Shown here piece after piece: positions 7,228 through 13,591 of a stretch of DNA of 13,591 nt. The translations under genes and the position numbers were made by a program. The stretch's first letter is position 1, and the number at the start of each line of letters is the position of its first letter. Below the pieces are notes generated by a model. It saw only the letters and a program-made list of their open reading frames with translations, did no database searches and had not been told where the DNA came from. Source of the stretch: an uncultured Bryobacterales bacterium (GTDB lineage Bacteria > Acidobacteriota > Terriglobia > Bryobacterales > Bryobacteraceae); contig CALMAV010000562.1 in assembly GCA_937859895.1 (NCBI GenBank), forward strand, positions 9,995 to 23,585. Reading direction: 5' to 3'.

Positions 7228-7752
7228 TCAAAGCAGCAGCCGTTCGACATCCGGCCAGCTATCGGCTCGCCGGAAACGCGTCTCGTGTACGTTGTGGGGC
7301 GCCGTGAATACGATTCCCTCACCGCGAAAGTTCTCCAGATGTCGTACATTGTCGTCCACCAGAAAGTCCGCAGCAATGATGCTTTTATCGCCACAGAAGA
7401 CAATGTGGCTGGGCTGGATCTCCGGGAAGTGACGAGCCAGCCATTGGAACTTTGGTGTGAAGGAGCAGGGCACATCCATCGCTGCTGTGGTGATAAAAAT
7501 TTCATAGCGCTCACTCAGCTTTGATATGGCCTCTTGGCTACCTTCCATGAGAGGAATATCGGCGAAGAACTCCGGGTCCTGAAAATAGGTCATCACCTGT
7601 TCCCGATGGGCTAGTGGCAATGTATCGAACGGACGTTTCCCTCCCAATTCTGCCTTAGTAAGGCTCTGTCCGAAATCAGAGTTGTATCGGTTCAGGTAGT
7701 GGGCAAGCGTATCTGCCATCACCTCATCCATGTCAATCGCCAACCTTTGCAT
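7228..7752 (-). CDS. 5'(3')-deoxyribonucleotidase-like HAD hydrolase (NT5C type)
   Basis: The 174-aa product is a HAD-superfamily phosphatase of the NT5C group, which in characterised members dephosphorylates (deoxy)ribonucleoside monophosphates. Motif I is AIDMDEV, with the nucleophile Asp7 and acid/base Asp9. Motif II is FITTAAM (Thr88/Thr89). A likely motif III lysine is in TPKFQWL (Lys101), and motif IV is FLVDDN (Asp133/Asp134) after the family-typical FCGDKSIIAADF. The ATG at 7752 fits the family N-terminus; a TTG at 7761 would add three residues, and the AAGGG here is too close to the ATG to be a normal Shine-Dalgarno. The hydrolase stop is 11 bases upstream, so this is probably the second gene of a two-gene operon. 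The true substrate is not known from sequence. Confidence 0.9.
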   Translation of the reverse strand: MQRLAIDMDEVMADTLAHYLNRYNSDFGQSLTKAELGGKRPFDTLPLAHREQVMTYFQDPEFFADIPLMEGSQEAISKLSERYEIFITTAAMDVPCSFTPKFQWLARHFPEIQPSHIVFCGDKSIIAADFLVDDNVRHLENFRGEGIVFTAPHNVHETRFRRADSWPDVERLLL

Positions 7753-7763
7753 TCCCTTCAAGG

Positions 7764-8636
7764 CTAGCTGACAATCTCCGGCTGCTCCCGCTTCAGGTGC
7801 TCGAGTAATAGTTGACTGATGCGCTCTGGCGCTTCATCCAGGAGCCAATGCGAGAGACCGTCCAGCGGCTCGAACCGATATGGGCCTTTGGCAAAACTTG
7901 CCGTTGCTTCGGCAGCGGTCCTTCCAAGAGCAATATCCTCTGTGCCCCAGATGAACAACGCCGGAACCGTGACCGGGCCAGTCTCCTTTTTGGAATCCCA
8001 CGCTCGATACCAGTTCAATGCTGCCGTCAAGGCCTTTGGCTCCTGAAACCGCCGAACATTTGCGTTCACTTGCCCAGCCGGAACAATGCCCTGGTAAGCG
8101 CTGCGGAGAAGCTTGGCGTCGTCCGCCAGCAGCATGCCTTCCGCTACATGAAACGGTGCCTTAAATAACGGAATGTATCGCGACTTGTGCTGCTGATCTT
8201 TGTCGTGCAAAAGAGCATGGCGCAGAGCATCGGGATGTGGCGTGGAGAGCACAGCTACGGTGCGAACTTGATCCGGATGCCACGCCGCTAGCATCCAGGC
8301 AAGCAGGCCGCCCCAGTCATGACCGACCAGGTGAAAGCGCTTTGCGCCTAACTGGTTGGCGATGCTCAGAACATCTGAGAGTAAGTTCGGGACTGCGTAA
8401 TCTTTGGTGCTCGACGGGCGTGCATGAGTCGAATAGCCGCGCTGATCAAATGCAACAGCGCGAAAGCCGGCTTCTGCGCAGGCACGGAGAACAGCGTCCC
8501 AGGAATCAGCAAACTGCGGAAATCCATGCAGGCAGAGCACAACTTCACCGTCTTCGGGTCCGGCGGCAATGGCTGGGAAGCGCAGCCCGTTAACGTCGAA
8601 CTCTAGGTGGGTGAATGCGGGAGACACGGCGGCCAT
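7764..8636 (-). CDS. Alpha/beta hydrolase, epoxide hydrolase / dehalogenase-like
   Basis: The 290-aa product is a cytoplasmic alpha/beta hydrolase with an aspartate nucleophile, as in soluble epoxide hydrolases and haloacid or haloalkane dehalogenases. It shows the oxyanion-hole segment HGFP (37-40), the nucleophile elbow GHDWGG (105-110, Asp107), a probable acid Asp234 in WGTEDIALG and His263 in GLSHWL. The cap region (about 135-215) carries tyrosines (Tyr154, Tyr181, Tyr210 in NWYRAW) that could activate an epoxide, which favours epoxide hydrolase over dehalogenase; this is not decisive. No signal peptide. The ATG at 8636 lacks a strong Shine-Dalgarno. It is the first gene of a probable minus-strand pair with the nucleotidase and diverges from the YggX-type gene. 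The substrate is unknown. Confidence 0.9.
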   Translation of the reverse strand: MAAVSPAFTHLEFDVNGLRFPAIAAGPEDGEVVLCLHGFPQFADSWDAVLRACAEAGFRAVAFDQRGYSTHARPSSTKDYAVPNLLSDVLSIANQLGAKRFHLVGHDWGGLLAWMLAAWHPDQVRTVAVLSTPHPDALRHALLHDKDQQHKSRYIPLFKAPFHVAEGMLLADDAKLLRSAYQGIVPAGQVNANVRRFQEPKALTAALNWYRAWDSKKETGPVTVPALFIWGTEDIALGRTAAEATASFAKGPYRFEPLDGLSHWLLDEAPERISQLLLEHLKREQPEIVS

Positions 8637-8699
8637 ACGCTTCGAGTTTACCGACCTTACCTTGGCCGCTGAGGTGAACTATCCTGAAAGAAACATTAT

Positions 8700-8704
8700 G
8701 AGGA
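8700..8704 (+). promoter_or_regulatory. Ribosome binding site GAGGA of the YggX-family gene
   Basis: GAGGA lies 7 bases before the ATG at 8712 and is the clearest Shine-Dalgarno on the plus strand of this window. It fixes the start of the downstream gene. Confidence 0.65.
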
Positions 8705-8711
8705 ACCTGTA

Positions 8712-9011
8712 ATGGCGACAACTCCTACGGCTGCAACCGAGCGCCTTGTTTACTGTGTGAAGCTGCACAAGGAATTGCCTGGCTTGGATGAAGTTCCTTT
8801 CGACGGCCATCCGCTAGGACAGCGCATCTACGACAATGTATCCAAAGACGCATGGAAGATGTGGGTTGAGCAGATGAAGATGATTATGAATGAGTACCGT
8901 CTCAATCTGGGGACGCCCGAGGCGCAGGAATTTTTGCTGCGGCAGATGGAAGAGTATTTCTTTGGAGAAGGCGCGGCCCATCCGCCTGGATATGTTGCGC
9001 CCGGCCACTAG
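8712..9011 (+). CDS. yggX: Probable Fe(2+)-trafficking protein, YggX family
   Basis: A small cytoplasmic protein of the family that in enterobacteria protects iron-sulfur clusters from oxidative damage and may carry iron. The 99-aa product aligns by eye with E. coli YggX (about 91 aa) over most of its length: VYCVKLHKELPGLDEVPF (13-30), then GQRIYDNVSKDAWKMWVEQM, MIMNEYRLNL, and LLRQMEEYFFGEG near the C-terminus. Cys15 corresponds to the conserved Cys7 of E. coli. About eight extra residues at the N-terminus (ATTPTAATE) and a tail ending GYVAPGH differ from E. coli. The start is supported by GAGGA at 8700-8704. It is single, divergent from the hydrolase; no mutY or iron-sulfur assembly gene is adjacent. 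Confidence 0.92.
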   Translation: MATTPTAATERLVYCVKLHKELPGLDEVPFDGHPLGQRIYDNVSKDAWKMWVEQMKMIMNEYRLNLGTPEAQEFLLRQMEEYFFGEGAAHPPGYVAPGH

Positions 9012-9065
9012 CGCTTTCCCGACAACTAAACTCAACAATGCGCACCTACGGCGCGTCTACTTACT

Positions 9066-10700
9066 TTGATTGTTCGAATTTGTTGCTTTCTGGCTCTCGC
9101 CTGTTTCGCCCTGTTGGGGGCCGATCCGGTAGCAGCGCGGCTTGCTCATGAGGGCGACAAAGCGCGAGCCTCTGGACGCTATGTCAGAGCTTACTTGCTT
9201 TATTCTGAAGCAGCCGCCCGAGACAGCAGCAACCCTGCCTATGCTGCTAACCGCGACGCGCTGGCGCCTTCTGCAAAATTGCTGACTAAAGCCGACGTCG
9301 AAAGCGCCAATATTGCAACTGACATCAGAACGGCTGAGCAGGAAGGCACCGCTAATCCAGGCGCCTCGGAGGCAGAACCCCCAGTAGAGTTGGCGAATCA
9401 GAGGGCTTGGGAATCGACCGACACCCTGCGCTCGATTCCTAAGTTGACTCCTTCCACCACCCGACTCTCTTTTCACACGCGTGGCAACGAACGAACACTA
9501 TTCGAGCAGGTAGCAAGTGCGTATGGCATTCGTGTAACCTTCGATCCCGCACTTGAGCCCAAATCAAATTTACGGTTCGAGATCGACGACGCTGATTTCC
9601 GTACGGCCATGGAGGCGTTGACAGCCGTTACCAACACTTTTCTCTTCCCCATCTCCGAAAAGGCCATCTTTGTTGCGACCGACACAGAAAGCAAGCGGCA
9701 GGACTTTGAACCTCAGGTCCTGCTTACCTTTCCGCTTCCGAATGCGAATAGTCAGAAAGATTTGATCGAAGCTGCCAACGCAGTACGCTCAGTGTTGGGC
9801 AGTCGTGCCATTGGATGGGATAGCGTTTCACGAGTTGTGATGGTTCGTGATCGTGTCACGCGAGCGCGAACGGCTTACGCACTGCTTGAAGCGCTTCTGC
9901 TGCCTAAAGCGCAGGTCTCATTTGAAGTGCAAATTCTAGCCCTCGATACCGAACGCAATTACCATTACGGGCTTGCTCTGCCGACAGCGTTTCAGTTTTC
10001 AGCTTTTAGCCAGATTGGCGGATTCAAGACGCTTATGCCGGCCTTCTCTACTGCCGCTAGTTTCGTTACGTTTGGCGGTGCTTCTGCCATCTTCGGCGTA
10101 GGTTTGGGTGACGCACAGTTCTTTGCTACTTACACCAAATCGTCAAGCCATCTCATCTATGACGCGACAGTGGTTATCTCTGACGGGCAGACTGCTAACT
10201 TCCACGTCGGCGACCAGTATCCCATCCAACAAGCGCAGTACAACGGCCCTACACAGGGCTTGGGCTCTTTGGCTGCTGCTGTTGGTCAGATTAATTATGT
10301 CGATCTAGGGTTGATTTTGAAATTGACGCCCCATGTAAATGGTGACGGCGAAGTGGCTATTAATGTGGAAGCTGCATACAAGGCGCTTGGAAGTGTAAGC
10401 TTCAACAACATTCCATCTGTGCTGGAGCGCGAGTTCAAGGGTTCGGTTATTGTGCGCGAGGATCAGCTTGCCGTTCTTGCGGGTCTGGATTCCAGCAATT
10501 TCAGCATCAGCCGAAACGGTTTAATTGGCTTATCTCAAATTCCCGGCTTGAATCAGGCACTTAGCGAGAATACACGTGATGAACAGACTAGTCAGACGTT
10601 GCTGCTCGTGAAACCCACGGTAACGCGGTTACCTATGTCGAACGCTATTAGTCCGCAGTATCTACTCGGTCCAACTCGGGGACAGCGTGTGGTGCTGTAA
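9066..10700 (+). CDS. Secretin-domain outer-membrane protein with N-terminal TPR-like repeat
   Basis: The 544-aa product appears to be a type II/III secretion or type IV pilus secretin homologue. In order: a signal peptide (MIVRICCFLALACFALLGA, then DPVAA); one TPR-like repeat (about 25-62); a linker rich in Ala and Glu (about 75-130); an N0/STN-like domain (about 134-210); an N1-like domain (about 217-280); and the secretin core (about 283-520). The core contains VGDQYPI, the strand segment YVDLGLILKLTPHV, VLEREFKGSVIVREDQLAVLAGL, the lip region IGLSQIPGLNQAL and the end QTLLLVKPTVTRLP. The start is uncertain: TTG at 9066 gives a good signal peptide but has no Shine-Dalgarno, while a nearby ATG at 9038 is one frame off. 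No GspE/F, pilin or pilotin gene is visible, so this is an orphan secretin here. Confidence 0.85.
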   Translation: MIVRICCFLALACFALLGADPVAARLAHEGDKARASGRYVRAYLLYSEAAARDSSNPAYAANRDALAPSAKLLTKADVESANIATDIRTAEQEGTANPGASEAEPPVELANQRAWESTDTLRSIPKLTPSTTRLSFHTRGNERTLFEQVASAYGIRVTFDPALEPKSNLRFEIDDADFRTAMEALTAVTNTFLFPISEKAIFVATDTESKRQDFEPQVLLTFPLPNANSQKDLIEAANAVRSVLGSRAIGWDSVSRVVMVRDRVTRARTAYALLEALLLPKAQVSFEVQILALDTERNYHYGLALPTAFQFSAFSQIGGFKTLMPAFSTAASFVTFGGASAIFGVGLGDAQFFATYTKSSSHLIYDATVVISDGQTANFHVGDQYPIQQAQYNGPTQGLGSLAAAVGQINYVDLGLILKLTPHVNGDGEVAINVEAAYKALGSVSFNNIPSVLEREFKGSVIVREDQLAVLAGLDSSNFSISRNGLIGLSQIPGLNQALSENTRDEQTSQTLLLVKPTVTRLPMSNAISPQYLLGPTRGQRVVL

Positions 10701-10748
10701 GCCCCTCGGCGTTCCCTTAACAGAAACATTCACTGCCGAATAGCAAGC

Positions 10749-12269
10749 TCACTTTTTCTGGGCAAATAACTCCTGCCAAGACTCATCCATAGTGATCCAC
10801 TGTTGCGAATCGCCGTCCCAGCTAGTCGTCATATGTGGCACGTGTAGTACTCCATGGCCTTTACTGCAGATTAGTTCTGTTCCTGACCAATTCAACAGCA
10901 AGCTGCCTGGACTTCCGACGCGCACCGGTGAGACTAGCCAACGTAGGCAATGTCTGCAACGCCGACGGCTATCTGCAACCGAGAGGAACAAGATAGCCAT
11001 GGTGCCGGCGATGTACAGCCAAAGCAGGAACGGCCCGTTAGCAGGGTCGCGCGAAGCCAGCAAGATCGCCCCCGGGAAGCGGCTGAGCTCCAATCCGCTG
11101 ATGCAGACCAGCCCTAGGCCAAGGACCGTTTTCGCGACGAAGTACAAAATGCGGCGTAGTGCCCAGCGGCTTCGTACACCGGTCCAATTTCGCTTCGTTT
11201 CGCGCATCCGGAGACCGCAAACAGCCACCGTCAGCAGAGCCGAGCCAAGTGCGGCCATACCAAATACTAGAAGAGGCAGCATGATCGCGTCACGCTGAAA
11301 TTGCAAGCGCAGTTGCGAAGCCAGGAAGGTGTAAGTCTTCTCTTCTGCAATCTTGACCAGCTCGCGGTTAATAGCTTGCTTGCTGATGCCGGGGCGCGTA
11401 CGTGCCACAACCATCACGCTTGGCTCTACCATCGTCTGCTCCACTAGAAATGCGAGGGGCTGACGAGTTAAGAACTGAAACTTTTGTGGAAGGACAGCTA
11501 CCACCCGGTACGCCTCTCTGCCCACAAACATTTGGGAGCCGAGCACTTTGGCGGTTCGATGTGAGATCGCCTGGGCTGTTCCATAGTCAATGACAACCGT
11601 GGCCTGTTCCGATGGCGCTAGTCGGCGCAGTTCTTCGCCTGCCAGCTGCTTCGGAAACTTACCAGCTAGAGGGCTAACTTGCAGCACGTCAAATAAGCGC
11701 GCAGTCGTACTGATGACGAGCGGTCCAGGGTTGGTGAGAAGGGGAGAACGAGCGTGCTCCCGGGAGATCACAAATGGCGCTACCGATTCCAATGTACGGG
11801 AGTTCGCCTGCCAAGCTGGGACGAGATCGGCGGGTAGGGGACGCACGCCGCCACTGGTTCCAGGGTGCCACAAGATGAACAGCTCGCGTGAGTTTGCTGG
11901 CGAATTAGCAGTAAACAGAAGCCAGGTAGCTGGCAAGCCACCGCTGGCTACGGCCACCAGCAACAGGGACAGAAGTAGGCCGGCAATGGTAGCCCAGGGT
12001 GATCCAAACCATTTTCGGATAAAAGTCTGCGTATCGTCGCGCAGCCACCAGACGTTTAGCGCCGTTGGCAAGAGCCGGAAGCAGCTAAGAAGCATTTGGC
12101 AGTCTTCGCGCCAACTCCAGGCGTGCTGGAGACGAAGAACATGCCATCGATGCCAAATCTGCCCTTGCCACTCCCGTAGCAAACTCTGGCGTTCGTGAGA
12201 AGGAGCAAAGTACGCGAGTAGCCTTGCGACAACGTGACAAAGCTTAACGCTAGGAGGAGTCGGTTGCAT
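10749..12269 (-). CDS. MacB-like half permease with C-terminal zinc-ribbon motif
   Basis: The 506-aa product has a cytoplasmic, Trp/Arg-rich N-terminus (1-90), a first membrane helix (about 92-112), a large extracytoplasmic domain (about 120-325), three helices (about 329-352, 373-395, 412-432) and a cytoplasmic tail. One helix, an outer domain and three helices is the MacB topology. The outer domain shows MacB-PCD-like segments, FDVLQVSPLAGKFP (about 193-206) and FVGREAYRVVAVLPQKFQF (about 248-266). The tail holds Cys438-x2-Cys441-x26-Cys468-x3-His472, a plausible zinc ribbon, within SPVRVGSPGSLLLNWSGTEL. No ABC ATPase is adjacent, so transport is doubtful; acidobacterial orphan permeases are the nearest group I can name. 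The ATG at 12269 has only a weak AGG before it. It lies downstream of glf on the same strand, 102 bases away. Confidence 0.75.
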   Translation of the reverse strand: MQPTPPSVKLCHVVARLLAYFAPSHERQSLLREWQGQIWHRWHVLRLQHAWSWREDCQMLLSCFRLLPTALNVWWLRDDTQTFIRKWFGSPWATIAGLLLSLLLVAVASGGLPATWLLFTANSPANSRELFILWHPGTSGGVRPLPADLVPAWQANSRTLESVAPFVISREHARSPLLTNPGPLVISTTARLFDVLQVSPLAGKFPKQLAGEELRRLAPSEQATVVIDYGTAQAISHRTAKVLGSQMFVGREAYRVVAVLPQKFQFLTRQPLAFLVEQTMVEPSVMVVARTRPGISKQAINRELVKIAEEKTYTFLASQLRLQFQRDAIMLPLLVFGMAALGSALLTVAVCGLRMRETKRNWTGVRSRWALRRILYFVAKTVLGLGLVCISGLELSRFPGAILLASRDPANGPFLLWLYIAGTMAILFLSVADSRRRCRHCLRWLVSPVRVGSPGSLLLNWSGTELICSKGHGVLHVPHMTTSWDGDSQQWITMDESWQELFAQKK

Positions 12270-12303
12270 ACCTGTTTACTTCAAACCGGTACCTTTACTT
12301 TAC

Positions 12304-12344
12304 CCGGAGCAAGTGGACCGATTTAGAACGTCCACTCGCTCCGG
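12304..12344. repeat. Imperfect inverted repeat: 15-bp arms, 11-base loop, in the glf / half-permease gap
   Basis: Left arm 12304-12318 (CCGGAGCAAGTGGAC) pairs with right arm 12330-12344 (GTCCACTCGCTCCGG), with a single A/C mismatch at 12311/12337 and loop 12319-12329. As RNA on the minus strand it lies between the glf stop (12372) and the half-permease start (12269), 34 bases before that ATG. No U-run follows on either strand: minus-strand RNA continues with GUAAAGUAAAGG, so it is not a classic intrinsic terminator. It could be a terminator of another type, an mRNA-stabilising 3' hairpin of glf, or a leader structure or operator for the next gene. Confidence 0.8.
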
Positions 12345-12371
12345 AGACTCGACTCCCTTACTTACAGGAAG

Positions 12372-13538
12372 CTACAATCCAACAGCGGGTCGCGTTGGTA
12401 TCGAGATGCCGGTAACCGCCGGAGCCGCAGCGAGTTCAAATTCCGGAGCAGCTGCTATTTGCCTACAAAGAGTCAGCGCTTGTGCCACAACCTGGTCCAT
12501 ATTGTAGTAGCGATAAGTAGCTAACCGTCCGACAAAATGAACCTTTTTCGTAGCAGCCGCCTGTTCAGCGTATTGCCGATAAATTGCGGCATTCTGAGGG
12601 GTCGGCACCGGATAGTACGGGTCACCTTGATCTGCCGGGAATTCATAGACAACGCTGGTCTGAGGATGCACTTGACCTGTCATGTGTTTAAACTCGGTTA
12701 CACGCGTATAAGCATTGTCGTTCGGGTAGTTGATCACTGCCACTGGTTGGAGAAACTCCTGCGGAAAGCTCTGGTGTTGGAAACGCAACGACCGGTAAGG
12801 CAGTTCACCGAACCGATAGTCAAAGTACTCATCCACCGGGCCGGTGAAAATGATTTCTTTGTATCTTACTTTGCCAAGTAAGTCCCGGTAATCGGTACCG
12901 AGCTCAAGCTTAATATTCCGATGGTCGAGCATGTTCTCGAACATAGCGGTGAAACCATTCTTCGGCATCGACTGGTAACGATCGGTAAAATATCGATCGT
13001 CGTGATTCGTTCGGACTGGAATACGCGCAATTACAGAAGAGTCAAGCTCAGACGGGTCTTTGCCCCACTGCTTCCGGGTGTAGTTGCGGAAAAGCTTTTC
13101 GTATAAGTCGCGACCCACTTTGCTGACAACGACATCTTCAGAGGTCCGGACAGTTTCGCGGTGCTCGGCTCGCTCAGCAAAGAATGCTTCCACTTCTTTT
13201 TCGGACGTCAGCTTCAACCCGTACAGTAAGTTGACCGTGTCCATGTTGATCGGCACCGGCACTAGTTTCCCGTCTACCGAGGAGAGAACCCGGTGCTCAT
13301 AAGAGCGCCAGGCAGTGAATTGCGATAAGTAGGTAAAAACCTGTTCGGAATTAGTGTGGAAAATATGGGGACCATAGCGATGGACCAAAATGCCACGACT
13401 GTCTAGATGATCGTAAGCATTACCGGCAATGTGACTGCGACGATCCACCACCAGAACCCGCTTGTTGTGAACCGAAGCCATACGCTCGGCCACAACCGAA
13501 CCTGCAAACCCTGCGCCAACAATTAAGTAATCAAACAT
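12372..13538 (-). CDS. glf: UDP-galactopyranose mutase
   Basis: A flavoenzyme that interconverts UDP-galactopyranose and UDP-galactofuranose, supplying galactofuranose for surface polysaccharides; cytoplasmic, needs reduced FAD. Starting at 13538 (MFDYLIVGAGFAGSV) gives 388 aa, about the usual length. Numbering from there: FAD-binding GAGFAG (8-13), RRSHIAGNAYDH (33-44), YGPHIFHT (55-62), a uridine-contact Trp158 in TRKQWGKDP, Arg279 in AYTRVTEF, and GRLATYRYYNMDQ (337-349), carrying the conserved Arg and the Tyr pair near the substrate. The start at 13538 has GAAGG 8 bases upstream. An in-frame ATG at 13583 would add 15 unmatched residues, with GGAAAAG just before it at the window edge, so it cannot be excluded. 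A 25-residue Ala/Pro-rich tail (from about AAAPEFELAAAP) looks variable. It supports galactofuranose synthesis in this organism. Confidence 0.95.
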   Translation of the reverse strand: MFDYLIVGAGFAGSVVAERMASVHNKRVLVVDRRSHIAGNAYDHLDSRGILVHRYGPHIFHTNSEQVFTYLSQFTAWRSYEHRVLSSVDGKLVPVPINMDTVNLLYGLKLTSEKEVEAFFAERAEHRETVRTSEDVVVSKVGRDLYEKLFRNYTRKQWGKDPSELDSSVIARIPVRTNHDDRYFTDRYQSMPKNGFTAMFENMLDHRNIKLELGTDYRDLLGKVRYKEIIFTGPVDEYFDYRFGELPYRSLRFQHQSFPQEFLQPVAVINYPNDNAYTRVTEFKHMTGQVHPQTSVVYEFPADQGDPYYPVPTPQNAAIYRQYAEQAAATKKVHFVGRLATYRYYNMDQVVAQALTLCRQIAAAPEFELAAAPAVTGISIPTRPAVGL

Positions 13539-13546
13539 GCTGGACG

Positions 13547-13551
13547 CCTTC
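13547..13551 (-). promoter_or_regulatory. Ribosome binding site GAAGG for the inner glf start
   Basis: GAAGG on the minus strand lies 8 bases before the ATG at 13538, the start that matches the usual glf N-terminus. It is the main sequence reason for preferring this start to the ATG at 13583. Confidence 0.45.
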
Positions 13552-13591
13552 GATGCCGATACCGGTTGCCTATCCGGATTCATGCTTTTCC

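Noticed and set aside
8653..8687. Promoter-like TTACCT, 17 bases, TATCCT ahead of the YggX-family gene
   Set aside because: Only 3/6 and 4/6 matches to sigma-70 consensus; such matches are common by chance.
10701..10748. Possible terminator between the convergent secretin and half-permease genes
   Set aside because: Only a 5-base TCGGC/GCCGA pairing with a loop over 20 bases and no U-run is present; too weak to call.
11590..12198. Plus-strand 202-codon open frame opposite the half permease
   Set aside because: The minus-strand protein shows clear membrane segments, MacB-like segments and a zinc ribbon; the plus frame is Arg/Ser-rich with no domain, as expected of an antisense shadow.
1..13591. 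CRISPR arrays, insertion sequences, tRNA or rRNA genes
   Set aside because: No regularly spaced repeats, transposase motifs, terminal inverted repeats or tRNA-like cloverleaf sequences were seen on reading both strands.

Overview
The window looks like a chromosomal segment of a Gram-negative bacterium, most likely an acidobacterium of the Terriglobia type. This is inference from gene content: a stand-alone secretin with a tetratricopeptide-like N-terminus, a MacB-like half permease ending in a zinc ribbon, a small protein rich in helix and charge of a type I associate with Acidobacteria, and moderate GC with frequent GTG/TTG starts. Nothing in the window (no 16S rRNA or other marker) proves it. 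It is gene-dense, with no gap over about 110 bases, no tRNA or rRNA, no insertion sequence and no CRISPR array.

Left part (1-5012). A membrane protein gene on the minus strand runs off the left edge (671 to 1). Head-to-head with it, only 59 bases away, is a tight plus-strand cluster: aroC (chorismate synthase), def (peptide deformylase), fmt (methionyl-tRNA formyltransferase), argJ (ornithine/glutamate acetyltransferase) and a small exported protein. Spacing falls along the cluster from 23 bases to 14 bases, then to a 4-base and a 20-base overlap. It therefore looks like one translationally coupled operon joining aromatic amino acid synthesis, N-formyl-methionine metabolism and arginine synthesis.

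Middle part (5014-9011). A minus-strand NfrB-like inner-membrane glycosyltransferase with a C-terminal MshEN/GspE-N-type domain converges on the operon with one base between the stops. A small plus-strand protein of unknown function diverges from it. Then come two minus-strand genes in a probable two-gene operon: an alpha/beta hydrolase of the epoxide hydrolase type and a NT5C-type 5'-nucleotidase of the HAD superfamily. A plus-strand Fe(2+)-trafficking protein (YggX family) diverges from these.

Right part (9012-13591). A secretin-domain outer-membrane protein (plus) converges on a minus-strand membrane protein with MacB-like topology and a C-terminal zinc ribbon. Upstream of that gene is a strong 15-bp imperfect inverted repeat, then glf (UDP-galactopyranose mutase), whose 5' end lies at the right edge.

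Two genes point to cell-surface carbohydrate: the NfrB-like transferase, possibly under c-di-GMP control, and Glf, which makes the UDP-galactofuranose precursor. The secretin is a candidate outer-membrane channel, but no secretion ATPase, pilin or partner gene is visible. A functional link between these genes is speculation.
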